Shown here one piece after another: positions 26,734 through 35,400 of a DNA stretch of 64,000 bases (the first letter of the stretch is position 1; the number at the start of each line of letters is the position of its first letter). Made by a program: the position numbers and the translations under genes. The notes beneath the pieces are model-generated. The model worked only from the letters and a program-made list of their open reading frames with translations, was not told the DNA's origin and ran no database searches. This DNA comes from JAJEFO01 sp965221845. GTDB taxonomy: Bacteria > Pseudomonadota > Alphaproteobacteria > Rhodobacterales > Rhodobacteraceae. The stretch covers positions 1,612,001-1,676,000 of the forward strand of contig OZ244919.1 of NCBI GenBank assembly GCA_965221845.1. The letters run 5' to 3'.

Positions 26734-27117
26734 CTACGCGACCAGGACCGTCGCGACGGTCAGGACGACCGAGAGGACGAGGATCGCGATGCCCGTCCTC
26801 TCGGCGGTCGCGACCTCGAGCCCGCGGCCCGTGTCCCAGCAGAGATGCCGCAGCCCTGCCAGCGCGTGGTACCAGAGCGCCCAGGCCGAAAGCGTCAGGA
26901 TCAGGTCGCCAAGCCAGGAGGTCATGAACCCGTCCGCCAGCGCGAAGTGTTGCGCCGAGACCGCCGCCGCAAGGAACCACCATACGACAAGCAGCGCCGC
27001 CACGATGAGCGACGTGCCGCTGATTCGCGTCAGGATCGACGTCATCGAGTTGACCTGCGGACGGTATATCGTCAGATGCGGCGACAGGGGCCTGTCGCCC
27101 CGTTTCACGTCGGCCAT
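26734..27117 (-). CDS. sdhC: Succinate dehydrogenase cytochrome b556 subunit
   Basis: A 127-residue anchor subunit opening with RPLSPHLTIYRPQ, the SdhC signature, then SILTRISGT with the quinone-site Ser/Arg and three transmembrane helices. The haem-ligand histidine is in the second helix region (HALAGLRHLCWD). It is the first gene of the sdh operon. A promoter probably lies in the 107 bases before it, which also hold the end of mch. Confidence 0.92.
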   Translation of the reverse strand: MADVKRGDRPLSPHLTIYRPQVNSMTSILTRISGTSLIVAALLVVWWFLAAAVSAQHFALADGFMTSWLGDLILTLSAWALWYHALAGLRHLCWDTGRGLEVATAERTGIAILVLSVVLTVATVLVA

Positions 27118-27224
27118 GTCCGTGGCTCCCGGAGTCTGGGCGTCCGGGCCTCAATAGCAGAAACGGCGGGCTTGTCACGCCCCGCGACGCCGCCGCGCCG
27201 GCACAGCCGGGTTTCCGCGCCGCG

Positions 27225-28253
27225 TCAGATCGGGATCAGCGCCCAGCAGTCCATGTCGAGCAGGACGCCGGCCACGTGCCGTCCGTCCCCGTCCCTGAGC
27301 GCGAAGGGGGCCGCCTCGGGCTTGTGCGCAACGAGCCGGAGCCGCAGGGCCCCGATGCCGGACGTGCCGGTCTCGGCCTTCTCCAGCACCTCGGACCAGC
27401 AGCAGACCGTGTCGCCCGCGAAGCACGGCGCGACATGGCTGCCGGCGTTCAGGCCCACGATCATCTGGGCGTTCGCGAGCCCGTTGCAGGAGAGCGCCCG
27501 CGCCATGGAGATCACGTGGCCGCCGTAGACGAGCCGACGCCCGTCCTCGCGCGACGTGACGTCGAAATGCACGCGGGCCGTGTTCTGCCACAGGCGGGTG
27601 GCCAGCATGTGCTCGGCTTCCTCGACCGTCATCCGGTCGACATGATCGACGGTCTCGCCGACCGCGTAGTCGCCCCAGCGATGCGGCTCCCCCGCTTGCC
27701 CGTAGTCGTAGCCCGCAAACGAAAGCCCCTCGGGAACCACGAGGTCCTGCGGACGAACGCGCTCGGGCAGCGCCGGCACCACGGGCCGGGGCGCCGGCGA
27801 ATCCGGGTCGCGCTTTCGCACCATGACCCAGCGGACGTAGCTGAGCACGGCTTCGTGGCGTTCGTTCCGGCCAACGGTGCGAACCCAGACCACGCCCGTC
27901 CGGCCGCTCGAGTTCTCCTTCACGCCTATGACCTCGGACTCGGCCGCGAGCGTCTCGCCCGGATAGACCGGCTTGAGCCAGCGGCCTTCCGCGTAACCGA
28001 GATTCGCCACGGCGTTCAGGGAGATGTCCGGCACCGTGCTCCCGAAGACCGCGTGGAACACGAGCAGGTTGTCCAGGGGGCCGTCCAGGCCGCAGGAGCG
28101 CGCGAAGGCCGCCGAGGAACTGAAGGCGTGCCGTGACGGGTAGAGCGCCTGGTAGAGCGCCCTCTCGCCGTCGCCGAGGGTGCGGGAAGCCGCGTGCCGG
28201 ACCGTCTCCCCGACCCGGTAGTCCTCGAAGAATCTTCCCCGGCCCGCCTTCAC
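27225..28253 (-). CDS. mch: Mesaconyl-CoA hydratase (beta-methylmalyl-CoA dehydratase)
   Basis: A 342-residue double-MaoC (hot-dog) hydratase that interconverts mesaconyl-CoA and beta-methylmalyl-CoA in the ethylmalonyl-CoA pathway. Blocks: GRFFEDYRVGETVRHAASRT, LYPSRHAF, LNAVANLGYAEGRWLKPVYP, GVKENSSGRTGVVWVRT, and in the second domain DHVDRMTVEEAEHMLATRLW and VYGGHVISMARALSCNGLAN. I chose the GTG at 28253, which gives the family N terminus. The longer frame would run back through the end of mcl2. 31 bases separate it from the mcl2 stop, and it precedes sdhC in the same direction. Confidence 0.9.
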   Translation of the reverse strand: MKAGRGRFFEDYRVGETVRHAASRTLGDGERALYQALYPSRHAFSSSAAFARSCGLDGPLDNLLVFHAVFGSTVPDISLNAVANLGYAEGRWLKPVYPGETLAAESEVIGVKENSSGRTGVVWVRTVGRNERHEAVLSYVRWVMVRKRDPDSPAPRPVVPALPERVRPQDLVVPEGLSFAGYDYGQAGEPHRWGDYAVGETVDHVDRMTVEEAEHMLATRLWQNTARVHFDVTSREDGRRLVYGGHVISMARALSCNGLANAQMIVGLNAGSHVAPCFAGDTVCCWSEVLEKAETGTSGIGALRLRLVAHKPEAAPFALRDGDGRHVAGVLLDMDCWALIPI

Positions 28254-28284
28254 GTCACGCTCCCCCGCCCCGGCTTCCGCATGC

Positions 28285-29154
28285 TCACGGCCCGAGCGGC
28301 CCGGCGGCGCGCTCGCGGATGGCGTCCGCCCTGGCGAGGATGGCCCAGGCCCTTTCGGCATGAAGGCCCTCGACGATCTCCCCGTCAACGACGGCCACCG
28401 CCTCGCCGCGCGCGACAGCGTCTTCGTGGGCCCTGATCTGCCGCCTCGCAAGCCCGGTTTCCGCGTCGCTCGGCGCGAAGGCCGCGTTGGCGATGCCGAC
28501 CTGCGAGGGATGGATCAGGGTCTTTCCGTCCATGCCGAGCGCACGGCCCTGTTCGCATTCCGCCCGGAACCCGTCCTCGTCCCCGAAGGCGTTGTACACG
28601 CCGTCGACGCAGGCGATGCCGGCGGCCCGCGCGGCGAGAAGCACGGCCTGAAGCGCCGCCATCATCGCCATCCGGCGACCGCCGGCGGCGCAGCCGATCT
28701 CCTTGGCGAGGTCGTTCGTGCCGAGAACGAGTCCCTCGACCGAGGGCAGCGCGGCAATCGCGTGCGCGTTCAGGACGCCGCGCGGGGTTTCCATCATGCA
28801 CCAGACCGGCGTTCCGGCCGCCAGCGAGGCCGCCCGTTCCGCCTGTCCGGGATATTCGGCCTTGGGCAGGAGCACGGCGTCGCATTCCATTTCCGCGACG
28901 GCCCGCGCGTCGGTCTCGCCCCATTCCGTTCCGATGCCGTTGATGCGCACGATTCGCTGCCTGTGCCCGTAGTCCCCGGCAGCGAGGGCGCGGGCGAGGG
29001 TCTCGCGGGCCGCGGCCTTCTCCGCGGGCGCAACGCCGTCCTCGAGGTCGAATATGACCGAATCGACGTCAAGCGTCCCGGCCTTCTCGAGGGCCCGGGC
29101 CCTCGAGGCGGGCACGTACAGGACGGAGCGGCAGAGTCTTTGAGGGACGGCCAT
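28285..29154 (-). CDS. mcl2: (3S)-malyl-CoA thioesterase, CitE-like family
   Basis: A 289-residue CitE-fold enzyme: RSVLYVPASRARALEKA, VIFDLEDGVAPAEKA, RINGIGTEWGETD, AVLLPKAEYP, MMETPRGVLNAHAIA, GTNDLAKEI and DGKTLIHPSQV. Malyl-CoA lyase (Mcl1) is a longer paralogue. The short length, and the position beside mch, sdh and mdh as recalled for R. sphaeroides, favour the thioesterase Mcl2, which releases malate from malyl-CoA. The start at ATG 29154 (MAVPQRL) matches the family; the longer frame enters the ISNCY element. The element begins 155 bases upstream and separates this gene from mdh. Confidence 0.8.
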   Translation of the reverse strand: MAVPQRLCRSVLYVPASRARALEKAGTLDVDSVIFDLEDGVAPAEKAAARETLARALAAGDYGHRQRIVRINGIGTEWGETDARAVAEMECDAVLLPKAEYPGQAERAASLAAGTPVWCMMETPRGVLNAHAIAALPSVEGLVLGTNDLAKEIGCAAGGRRMAMMAALQAVLLAARAAGIACVDGVYNAFGDEDGFRAECEQGRALGMDGKTLIHPSQVGIANAAFAPSDAETGLARRQIRAHEDAVARGEAVAVVDGEIVEGLHAERAWAILARADAIRERAAGPLGP

Positions 29155-29439
29155 TGAACCTTCCTCGGCCGACAGGGCCGGAAGCGTGCGCAGCCTGCAC
29201 GCCTCGTCCGGCGCCCGCAACCCCGGCGCCTGCGGGCCTGCGGCAGAAAGGCGCGCCCCGCGGGCGACTCCGGGCCCCCGGGCGGCCGGACGCGTTTCCG
29301 TCCCGGCACCAGCGATTCCCGACAGGATTTCCTTTCGTTTGTTGTCAGTCGGTTGCGCGGCAGCCGCGAATCTTCCTGTCACAGGCTTTCCCGCCGAATC
29401 GGCCTTGCCGCGGCCAGACAGGCAAAGGCCGGGCAGCAG

Positions 29440-29564
29440 ATGTCCGGAGATTCCTTTCGCAGGCATCCGTCGATGCCAGGGCCGTGCTTCGCGCGGTGCG
29501 TGCGTGCTTCGGCCGCGTCCCCGACCCGGTCGACGCGCGCGGCTTCAGCCTCTCCGGGAGGCCT
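29440..29564 (+). pseudogene. ISNCY copy 3, N-terminal transposase fragment
   Basis: Reads VRRFLSQASVDARAVLRAV and RVPDPVDARGFSL before the IS110 boundary at 29564/29565. The continuation is at 31295 onward. Confidence 0.65.
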
Positions 29565-31294
29565 CTTATGAGCCCCGGTGCTGTCAAGCGCTTTCTTCAT
29601 GACGTGTCACATCGATCCGTCTCCTTGCGAGGGCGGCTCGGCGCCGCTCGGGGATTCTCCAGGCAGAACGTCGCGGTTCCTCGGCGCGCCCAACACTCAA
29701 CGGCGCGTCCAGACTCTTGTCCGGTTCGGTCTGCCGGCCTGTGCCGGCCCCGTGACCACGGTGCCCCGTTCGGGCGGTGCGACGTTCCGGGAGGCGGGAC
29801 CCGTCCGGACGGACGGTGCCGCGGGATGCGGCGAACCATGCCTCCCGCCGGTCACACGCCTTGCCCGGGTTCCCCGGAGGCCCCGTCGGGCCGCCCGGGT
29901 GTCTCGGTGTCTCGGTGTTCCGGTCTCCCCCCTCAGGCCTTCGACAGGACGGCGCCCTCGGGCACCGGCCCGGTCGTGGCGAACCGCCCGGCGCCACCAG
30001 CAGCTTCCTGGCCAGCGCAACGATCCCGCGCTTCCCCGGCCGCCCGTCGCGGGCGACGGCGCAGCGCCCGGACCACTTCGACAGCGCGCTCTGCGGCTGG
30101 TGCCGCAGCCAGCGCCAGGCCATCTGCACGAGGTGCTTTCGCAGCATCGGGCTGCCGGCCTTGCCGGTGCCCTGGTCATGGTCGACGGCGCCGCTCGCCC
30201 ACGGCACCGGCGCCAGCCCGGCCATGCCCGCCAGCTCGCGCCGGTTGCGGAAGTCGCGGCAGAGGAGCTCCGCGCCCGGCAGCAGGGCGTCGTTCGGGCC
30301 GATGCCCCGCAGCCTGACCAGCGTCGCCGCGTGGCGGGCGTGCCCCGGGACCTCCGCCGGCGCGGCTCCGGGCGGCGTGTCCGCCTCCCGTGCCGGCCCG
30401 GCGGGCGTGGCAGCCTTCGCCGCCCTGGCCGCCTCCCGTGCCGACTTCAGCGTCGCCGCCTTCTCCGCCTCCACCGCCTCCGTCTCCGCGACGCCCGGCT
30501 CCAGGCGGCCGGGGATGCCCGCGATCTCCGCCAGGAGCCCCGGCGGCAGCGCCGCGCCATGGCCCGTCCTCATGCCCCCGAGCCGCTCCCGGAACCCGGC
30601 CTTCGCCGGATCCCCGGGCGGCACGCCGTGCAGCCGCAAAAGCCCCGCGACCGCGCTCGCCAGCCGCAGCCGCTCCTTCACGAGCCGCTCCCGGCGCCCC
30701 GGCAGCCGCTTCGCGTCCTCCTCCGCGACCGTCGGCACCCGCACCGGCGACATCGCGTCCCGGTCGCCGCCGTCCCGGGCCACGGGCGCCCGCACCGTCT
30801 TCCGCGCGTCGATCCTGTCCGTCTTCGCACGTCTCTTCCTGCGCACGACCTCCAGGCTCGCCGGGTCGCAGACCACGACCTCCAGGTCCTCGCCCTCGAG
30901 CCGGCGCGCCAGCCGGAACCCCTCGTGCCCTGCCTCGCAGACCGGCATCACGCGGACGTCGTCGCCGGAGACGGCGGCGGCCCGCGTCCGTGCCTGCCCC
31001 AGCTTCGCGAGCAGGCCCGCGACGTCATGTGGTGCCAGCCTGTGCAGGCCCGTCCGCGACGCGTCCGCCGGATCGCCCGCCGCGAGAATCCAGCTCGTGC
31101 CGCCCGCTTCCAGCGCCGCATGCACCGTGGTAGCGTTACCCCCGGAGGGTGTGGTCGGACAGGTCATCGCATTCTCCTTTCGATCGGCAAGGGGTGCCGC
31201 CTTTCGGCCCCCTTGCCACCAGATGTTGAAGTCACCACATTCACCTGCACCGAATCACCTCCAGAGGCAAACCCCGGCGCGTCTCATGGCATCT
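29565..31294 (-). mobile_element. IS110-family element inside ISNCY copy 3
   Basis: 1730 bases, nearly identical to 14127-15856 in opposite orientation. Left junction GGAGGCCT|CTTATGAGCC, right junction GGCATCT|GACGTCGG; the empty site in copy 1 reads GGCCTGACGTCGG. CT is therefore present at both junctions and once in the empty site, as expected for a two-base core. The stem GGCAAGGGG (31186-31194) with CCCCTTGCC near 31209-31217 precedes the transposase gene. Confidence 0.87.
29584..31167 (-). CDS. IS110-family DEDD transposase (C-terminal frameshift)
   Basis: Differs from the 14254-15837 protein at only a few residues (for example LLAEIAGIP instead of LLAETAGIP). RBS AAGGAGA precedes ATG 31167. 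The same single-base loss after LARKLLVA shifts the last 20 residues out of frame, so the expected stop (TGA at 29933-29935) is missed and the open frame runs on to 29584. All acidic catalytic residues and the GKAGSP block are retained. It may be active if the tail is dispensable. Confidence 0.8.
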   Translation of the reverse strand: MTCPTTPSGGNATTVHAALEAGGTSWILAAGDPADASRTGLHRLAPHDVAGLLAKLGQARTRAAAVSGDDVRVMPVCEAGHEGFRLARRLEGEDLEVVVCDPASLEVVRRKRRAKTDRIDARKTVRAPVARDGGDRDAMSPVRVPTVAEEDAKRLPGRRERLVKERLRLASAVAGLLRLHGVPPGDPAKAGFRERLGGMRTGHGAALPPGLLAEIAGIPGRLEPGVAETEAVEAEKAATLKSAREAARAAKAATPAGPAREADTPPGAAPAEVPGHARHAATLVRLRGIGPNDALLPGAELLCRDFRNRRELAGMAGLAPVPWASGAVDHDQGTGKAGSPMLRKHLVQMAWRWLRHQPQSALSKWSGRCAVARDGRPGKRGIVALARKLLVAPGGSPRPGRCPRAPSCRRPEGGDRNTETPRHPGGPTGPPGNPGKACDRREAWFAASRGTVRPDGSRLPERRTARTGHRGHGAGTGRQTEPDKSLDAPLSVGRAEEPRRSAWRIPERRRAALARRRIDVTRHEESA

Positions 31295-32640
31295 GACGTC
31301 GGGGCTCGCGGCCTTCTCGCCCGGGATCCCGTCGCTTCTGCAGTCCGGCCGGCAGGTGCGGGGCGGCGAGGACCCGGTCCGGGCGCGGAACCTGCGCTCG
31401 CTCTTCGGCGTAGGGAAGGCGCCGTCGGACACGCGGATGCGCGAGCGGCGCGACGGGGCCGGCCCCCGCGGCCTCCGCCGCTGCGGTCCGGGGGCGTCCA
31501 CGCCGCCCTGCAGCGCGGGAAGGTGCTGGAAGGCTGGACGGTGTTCGGCGGGCATCTCCCGGTCCCGGCGGACGGGACCGGCCGCCGTTCCCCGCACAAG
31601 GCCGTCCGCAGGCGCCGCTCGCGCCAGGACCCGCCGCGACGGGTCGAGGACCTCCTGCCGTCAGGCTCCGGGCGCGGCGACCGTCCGTCCCGACCACGCC
31701 GGGGCGTTCCCGCCGGCCCCGGAGCCGGTCCGGAACGAGGACGGCAGGAGGAGGAACGACTGCGAGCGGAACGCCTTGAGGCGGCTCGCCGGGGATCTCC
31801 GCCGGGAGCGTCCGCACACGGGAGGGCGGCCGGCGCCGGGGACGGGCCGGCGGCCGGCGGCCCGCACGTCATGCTTCGTGAGCGGAGAAGGGCTTCCGCC
31901 CGTCCCGGGCGCGAAGCCGGGCGACCACGGGCCGCCGTCCGGCTGGTTCGATGCCAGCGGGACGAAGGAGACATGGGAGAGGCGCGACGGGAAGACCGGC
32001 ATCGTGCACCGCTTCGAACGGGACCGCGGCCTGCCGGCCGACGACGCGAACTTCGGCCTGAAGACCGACATGCCCGGATGCGGGGAGACCGGCACGAAAG
32101 GGAGGGTCCGGAGGTTCTCGCGGGCCGCCGGCCTCCCGCCCGTCCGGGACGCGGCGTGTCCGTCATGCGGTGCGGCCGCGTGCGGGGCGGGCGACCGGGA
32201 ACGAGACGTTCCAGGCACCGGGACGCGGGAGGGCTGCAGCTTCGGGCACGGCTCCGGCCATGGCGGGAACCGCCCATGGGGCGTCTTCATGACGCTCGCC
32301 ATGCCCGCCTTCCTGATCGACCGGTGCGGCGGCACTGCCGCCCGCTGTTCGGACGGGCGCGGGAACGCCAGAAGCGCATCCCCTGCCTCCGGGACCGGAT
32401 GCGCAGCCTGTTCCAGACGTCGGCATCCCGGACTGGCGGACCTTCTGTCTCGCCATGCCGGGAACATGAAGAAGCCCGAACTTGCCGGCCCGTCCGTGCC
32501 GGGCCGTGACCGCCCCGGCCACGCCCGGACGGCCCCGAACCCGCCCTTCGCCGGCACCGCCACGATCCCGGGCCGCCGCCCGGCCGCCGGTCGTGCGCAC
32601 ACGGAACTGCCGTCCGCCATGACCGCGCCTTCGCGCACCG
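31295..32640 (+). pseudogene. ISNCY-like transposase copy 3, main fragment
   Basis: The best-preserved copy. One frame carries GEDPVRARNLRSLFGVGKAPSDTRMRERRD, and after two frame changes around 31490-31640 the same frame resumes with PDHAGAFPPAPEPV, NDCERNALRRLAGDLRRERPH, SGWFDASGTKETWERRDGKT, GIVHRFERDRGLPADDANFG, LKTDMPGCGETGTKGRVRRF and FGHGSGHGGNRPWGVFMTLA. The GKVLEGWTVFGGHLPVPADGTG block lies in another frame. Interrupted by the IS110, it cannot encode a complete enzyme. Confidence 0.68.
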
Positions 32641-32753
32641 ACGGTCAGGCTGGCGGGAATTGCTGTCCCGGCACCGTGCACCCTTGAAACGGCGGCGGAG
32701 ACCCACTAGCAGACTCCCCAGCCGGGCTGAGACCACACGGATTGGAGACCCTC

Positions 32754-33716
32754 ATGGCCAGACCAAGGATCGCGCTCGTCGGTGCAGGCCAGATCGGCGG
32801 AACGCTCGCGCACCTCGCCGCAATCAAGGAAATGGGCGACGTCATCCTCTTCGACATCGTCGACGGCGCGCCGCAGGGCAAGGCGCTCGACATCGCCGAG
32901 GCCGGACCGGTCGCGGGATTCGACGCAAGCCTCAAGGGAACCAACGATTACGCCGACATCGCGGGCGCCGACGTCTGCATCGTCACCGCGGGAGTCCCCC
33001 GCAAGCCGGGCATGAGCCGCGACGACCTTCTGGGCATCAACCTGAAGGTCATGAAGGCCGTCGGTGACGGCATCGGGGCGCATGCGCCCGACGCGTTCGT
33101 GATCTGCATCACCAATCCGCTGGACGCCATGGTCTGGGCGTTGCGCGCGTATTCCGGCCTGCCCCACGCCAAGGTCTGCGGAATGGCCGGCGTTCTCGAC
33201 AGCGCGCGGTTCCGTCACTTCCTCAGCCTCGAATTCAAGGTCTCGATGAAGGACGTCACAGCGTTCGTCCTCGGAGGCCATGGCGACACGATGGTGCCGC
33301 TCGTCCGGTATTCCACGGTCGGCGGCATCCCGCTGCCCGATCTCGTCGAAATGGGCTGGACAACGCAGGAAAGGCTTGACGCCATCGTGCAGCGCACGCG
33401 CGACGGCGGCGCCGAGATCGTCGGCCTGCTCGGCACCGGCTCCGCCTTCTACGCGCCTGCCACGAGCGCCATCGAGATGGCGGACGCCTTTCTCGGGGAC
33501 AAGAAGCGCCTGCTGCCCTGCGCCGCGCATGTCGACGGCGCCTTCGGCCTGAAGGACATGTATGTCGGCGTCCCCGCCGTCATCGGCGCGGGCGGCATCG
33601 AGCGCATCGCGGAGATCGGCCTGTCCGAGGACGAAAGGGCGATGTTCGACAAGTCCGTCCAGGCCGTGAGGGGCCTGGTCGACGCCTGCAAGGAAATTGA
33701 CGGCGGACTTCGCTGA
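32754..33716 (+). CDS. mdh: Malate dehydrogenase
   Basis: A 320-residue NAD-dependent LDH-like malate dehydrogenase that oxidises malate to oxaloacetate. GAGQIGG at residues 10-16 binds NAD. GVPRKPGMSRDDLL holds the mobile-loop arginines. ITNPLDAM and GGHGDTMVPLVR supply the catalytic Asp/His pair. I chose ATG 32754, nine bases after GGAG; the TTG at 32742 in the same frame is less likely. It is the first gene of the mdh-suc-lpd series. The ISNCY element ends 89 bases upstream and may have replaced the original leader. Confidence 0.95.
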   Translation: MARPRIALVGAGQIGGTLAHLAAIKEMGDVILFDIVDGAPQGKALDIAEAGPVAGFDASLKGTNDYADIAGADVCIVTAGVPRKPGMSRDDLLGINLKVMKAVGDGIGAHAPDAFVICITNPLDAMVWALRAYSGLPHAKVCGMAGVLDSARFRHFLSLEFKVSMKDVTAFVLGGHGDTMVPLVRYSTVGGIPLPDLVEMGWTTQERLDAIVQRTRDGGAEIVGLLGTGSAFYAPATSAIEMADAFLGDKKRLLPCAAHVDGAFGLKDMYVGVPAVIGAGGIERIAEIGLSEDERAMFDKSVQAVRGLVDACKEIDGGLR

Positions 33717-34124
33717 GGCCGCCTGCGGGCCGCTGGCCCGGCGCCGCGGATTTGCGTCCCCCCGCCCGCCGCGCAGCCTCTTCTGCCCGGCAAGAGCCGC
33801 CGGGAGGCCGAAGGCACCGGAACCGAGCCTTGGGAGCAAGTGCCGCGAAGCGCGGGCGCCAAGATCCGCGCGGCGTTGCGGCCGCAGCTTGAGGCGCGCC
33901 GCCCCGGACGGGCCGAGCGCCCGGGCCCGGGCGCATGGTTTCGCGCGCCCTGACGCACGGATTTCCCGTTGGCGCCGCGATCCGGCGTCATGTAATCACA
34001 AAAAAAATTTAGTGATTACAAAACGGTGCATTTTGGCTGAATCAACGATAACCTGTTGATCGCCCGACGCTGCAGGTGTTCTTGGACGCACCCGCGTCCG
34101 GCGCGCGATGGCCAGGGGGTCGCG
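33717..34124. promoter_or_regulatory. mdh-sucC intergenic region with an A/T-rich inverted repeat
   Basis: 400 bases without a gene. At 33991-33999 TGTAATCAC and at 34012-34020 GTGATTACA form a perfect 9-base inverted repeat around a 12-base A/T-only loop, conspicuous in a GC-rich genome. It lies about 105 bases before the sucC start and could be a regulator's operator or, as RNA, a terminator or attenuator of the mdh transcript. The remaining region is GC-rich with no recognised signal. Confidence 0.6.
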
Positions 34125-35318
34125 TTGAACATCCACGAGCATCAGGCAAAGGCGCTGCTGCGCGAGGCCGGCGTTCCGGTGTCCGACGGACGCGTGGTGC
34201 TCAAGGCGGAGGACGCGAAGACCGCGGCGGGCGCGCTGGACGGGCCGGTCTGGGTGGTGAAGGCGCAGATACATGCCGGCGGGCGCGGCAAGGGCGCCTT
34301 CAAGGAACCGGACGCCGGAGAGAGGGGCGGGGTCCGGATCGCCCGCTCCGCGCAGGAAGCCGCCGACGAGGCCCGCCGCATGCTGGGCCGGACCCTGGTC
34401 ACCAGGCAGACCGGGCCAGCCGGAAAGCAGGTCAACCGCATCTACATCGAGGACGGCTCCACGATCAGCCGCGAGATGTACCTCGCGCTGCTGGTCGACC
34501 GCGGCACCGGCCGCGTCAGCTTCGTCGCCTCGACGGAGGGGGGCATGGACATCGAGGAGGTTGCGGAAGCGACTCCTGAGAGGATCCTGTCCTTCAGCGT
34601 CGATCCCGCAACGGGATACCAGGCCTTCCACGGCCGCCGGGTCGCCTTCGCGCTCGGCCTCGAGGGGCCCCGGGTCAAGCAATGCGTCACGCTGATGGGC
34701 CGGCTCCATGACCTTTTCGTCTCCAGGGACATGGAGATGCTGGAAATCAACCCGCTGATCGTGACCGGCGAGGGCGGCCTGAAATGCCTCGACGCAAAGA
34801 TGGGATTCGACCCCAACGCGCTCTACCGCCAGCCCGGCATCGCCGAGCTCAGGGACACGAGCGAAGAGGATCCCAAGGAGCTCGAGGCGTCGCGGCACGA
34901 ACTCAACTACATTGCCCTCGAAGGCGAGATCGGCTGCATGGTCAACGGCGCGGGGCTCGCCATGGCGACAATGGACATCATCAAGCTCTACGGCGCCGAA
35001 CCCGCCAACTTTCTCGACGTCGGAGGCGGCGCGAGCAAGGAGAAGGTGACCGAGGCGTTCAAGATCATCACGTCCGACCCGAACGTGAAGGGCATCCTCG
35101 TCAACATCTTCGGCGGCATCATGCGCTGCGACGTCATCGCGGAGGGCGTCGTCGCCGCCGTGAAGGACGTGGGCCTGAAGGTGCCGCTCGTCGTCCGCCT
35201 CGAAGGCACGAACGTCGAGGAGGGCAAGCGCATCATCGACTCCTCGGGCCTTGACGTGATCGCCGCGGACAACCTCAAGGACGGGGCCGGAAAGATCGTC
35301 AAGGCGGTGACGGGATGA
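34125..35318 (+). CDS. sucC: Succinyl-CoA synthetase beta subunit (ADP-forming)
   Basis: 397 residues, the standard length. The ATP-grasp domain begins NIHEHQAKALLREAGVPVSDG and includes VVKAQIHAGGRGKGAF. The C-terminal ligase domain contains FLDVGGGASKEKVTEAF and FGGIMRCDVIAEG. The TTG at 34125, eight bases after AGGGGG, gives the conserved N terminus. It couples succinyl-CoA hydrolysis to ATP formation together with SucD, 82 bases downstream. Confidence 0.95.
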   Translation: MNIHEHQAKALLREAGVPVSDGRVVLKAEDAKTAAGALDGPVWVVKAQIHAGGRGKGAFKEPDAGERGGVRIARSAQEAADEARRMLGRTLVTRQTGPAGKQVNRIYIEDGSTISREMYLALLVDRGTGRVSFVASTEGGMDIEEVAEATPERILSFSVDPATGYQAFHGRRVAFALGLEGPRVKQCVTLMGRLHDLFVSRDMEMLEINPLIVTGEGGLKCLDAKMGFDPNALYRQPGIAELRDTSEEDPKELEASRHELNYIALEGEIGCMVNGAGLAMATMDIIKLYGAEPANFLDVGGGASKEKVTEAFKIITSDPNVKGILVNIFGGIMRCDVIAEGVVAAVKDVGLKVPLVVRLEGTNVEEGKRIIDSSGLDVIAADNLKDGAGKIVKAVTG

Positions 35319-35400
35319 GGGGAAACCAGGGCGGCGGGCCGGAATCCCGGGCGGCGGGCCGCCGCAGCGCGAACCGGCCGGGCTTGAACGGGACAGTGCA

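Larger units (their letters stand above)
29310..32665 (+). mobile_element. ISNCY-like element copy 3 carrying a nested IS110
   Basis: Ends CAGCGATTCCCGACAGG and GGCGGGAATTGCTG, flanked by the exact 9-base duplication TCCCGGCAC at 29301-29309 and 32666-32674. The IS110 occupies 29565-31294 at the same internal position and relative orientation as in copy 2. The element separates mcl2 (minus) from mdh (plus). Confidence 0.87.

Noticed and set aside
28285..29154. Assigning the CitE-like gene as malyl-CoA lyase Mcl1
   Set aside because: The protein is shorter than Mcl1 and sits in the mcl2-mch-sdh arrangement, so Mcl2 thioesterase is preferred, without excluding Mcl1-like activity.
29777..32509. 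A 910-residue open frame on the plus strand across the ISNCY::IS110 nest
   Set aside because: It runs antisense through the IS110 transposase and then through part of the ISNCY gene in a composite way; no single protein family spans it.
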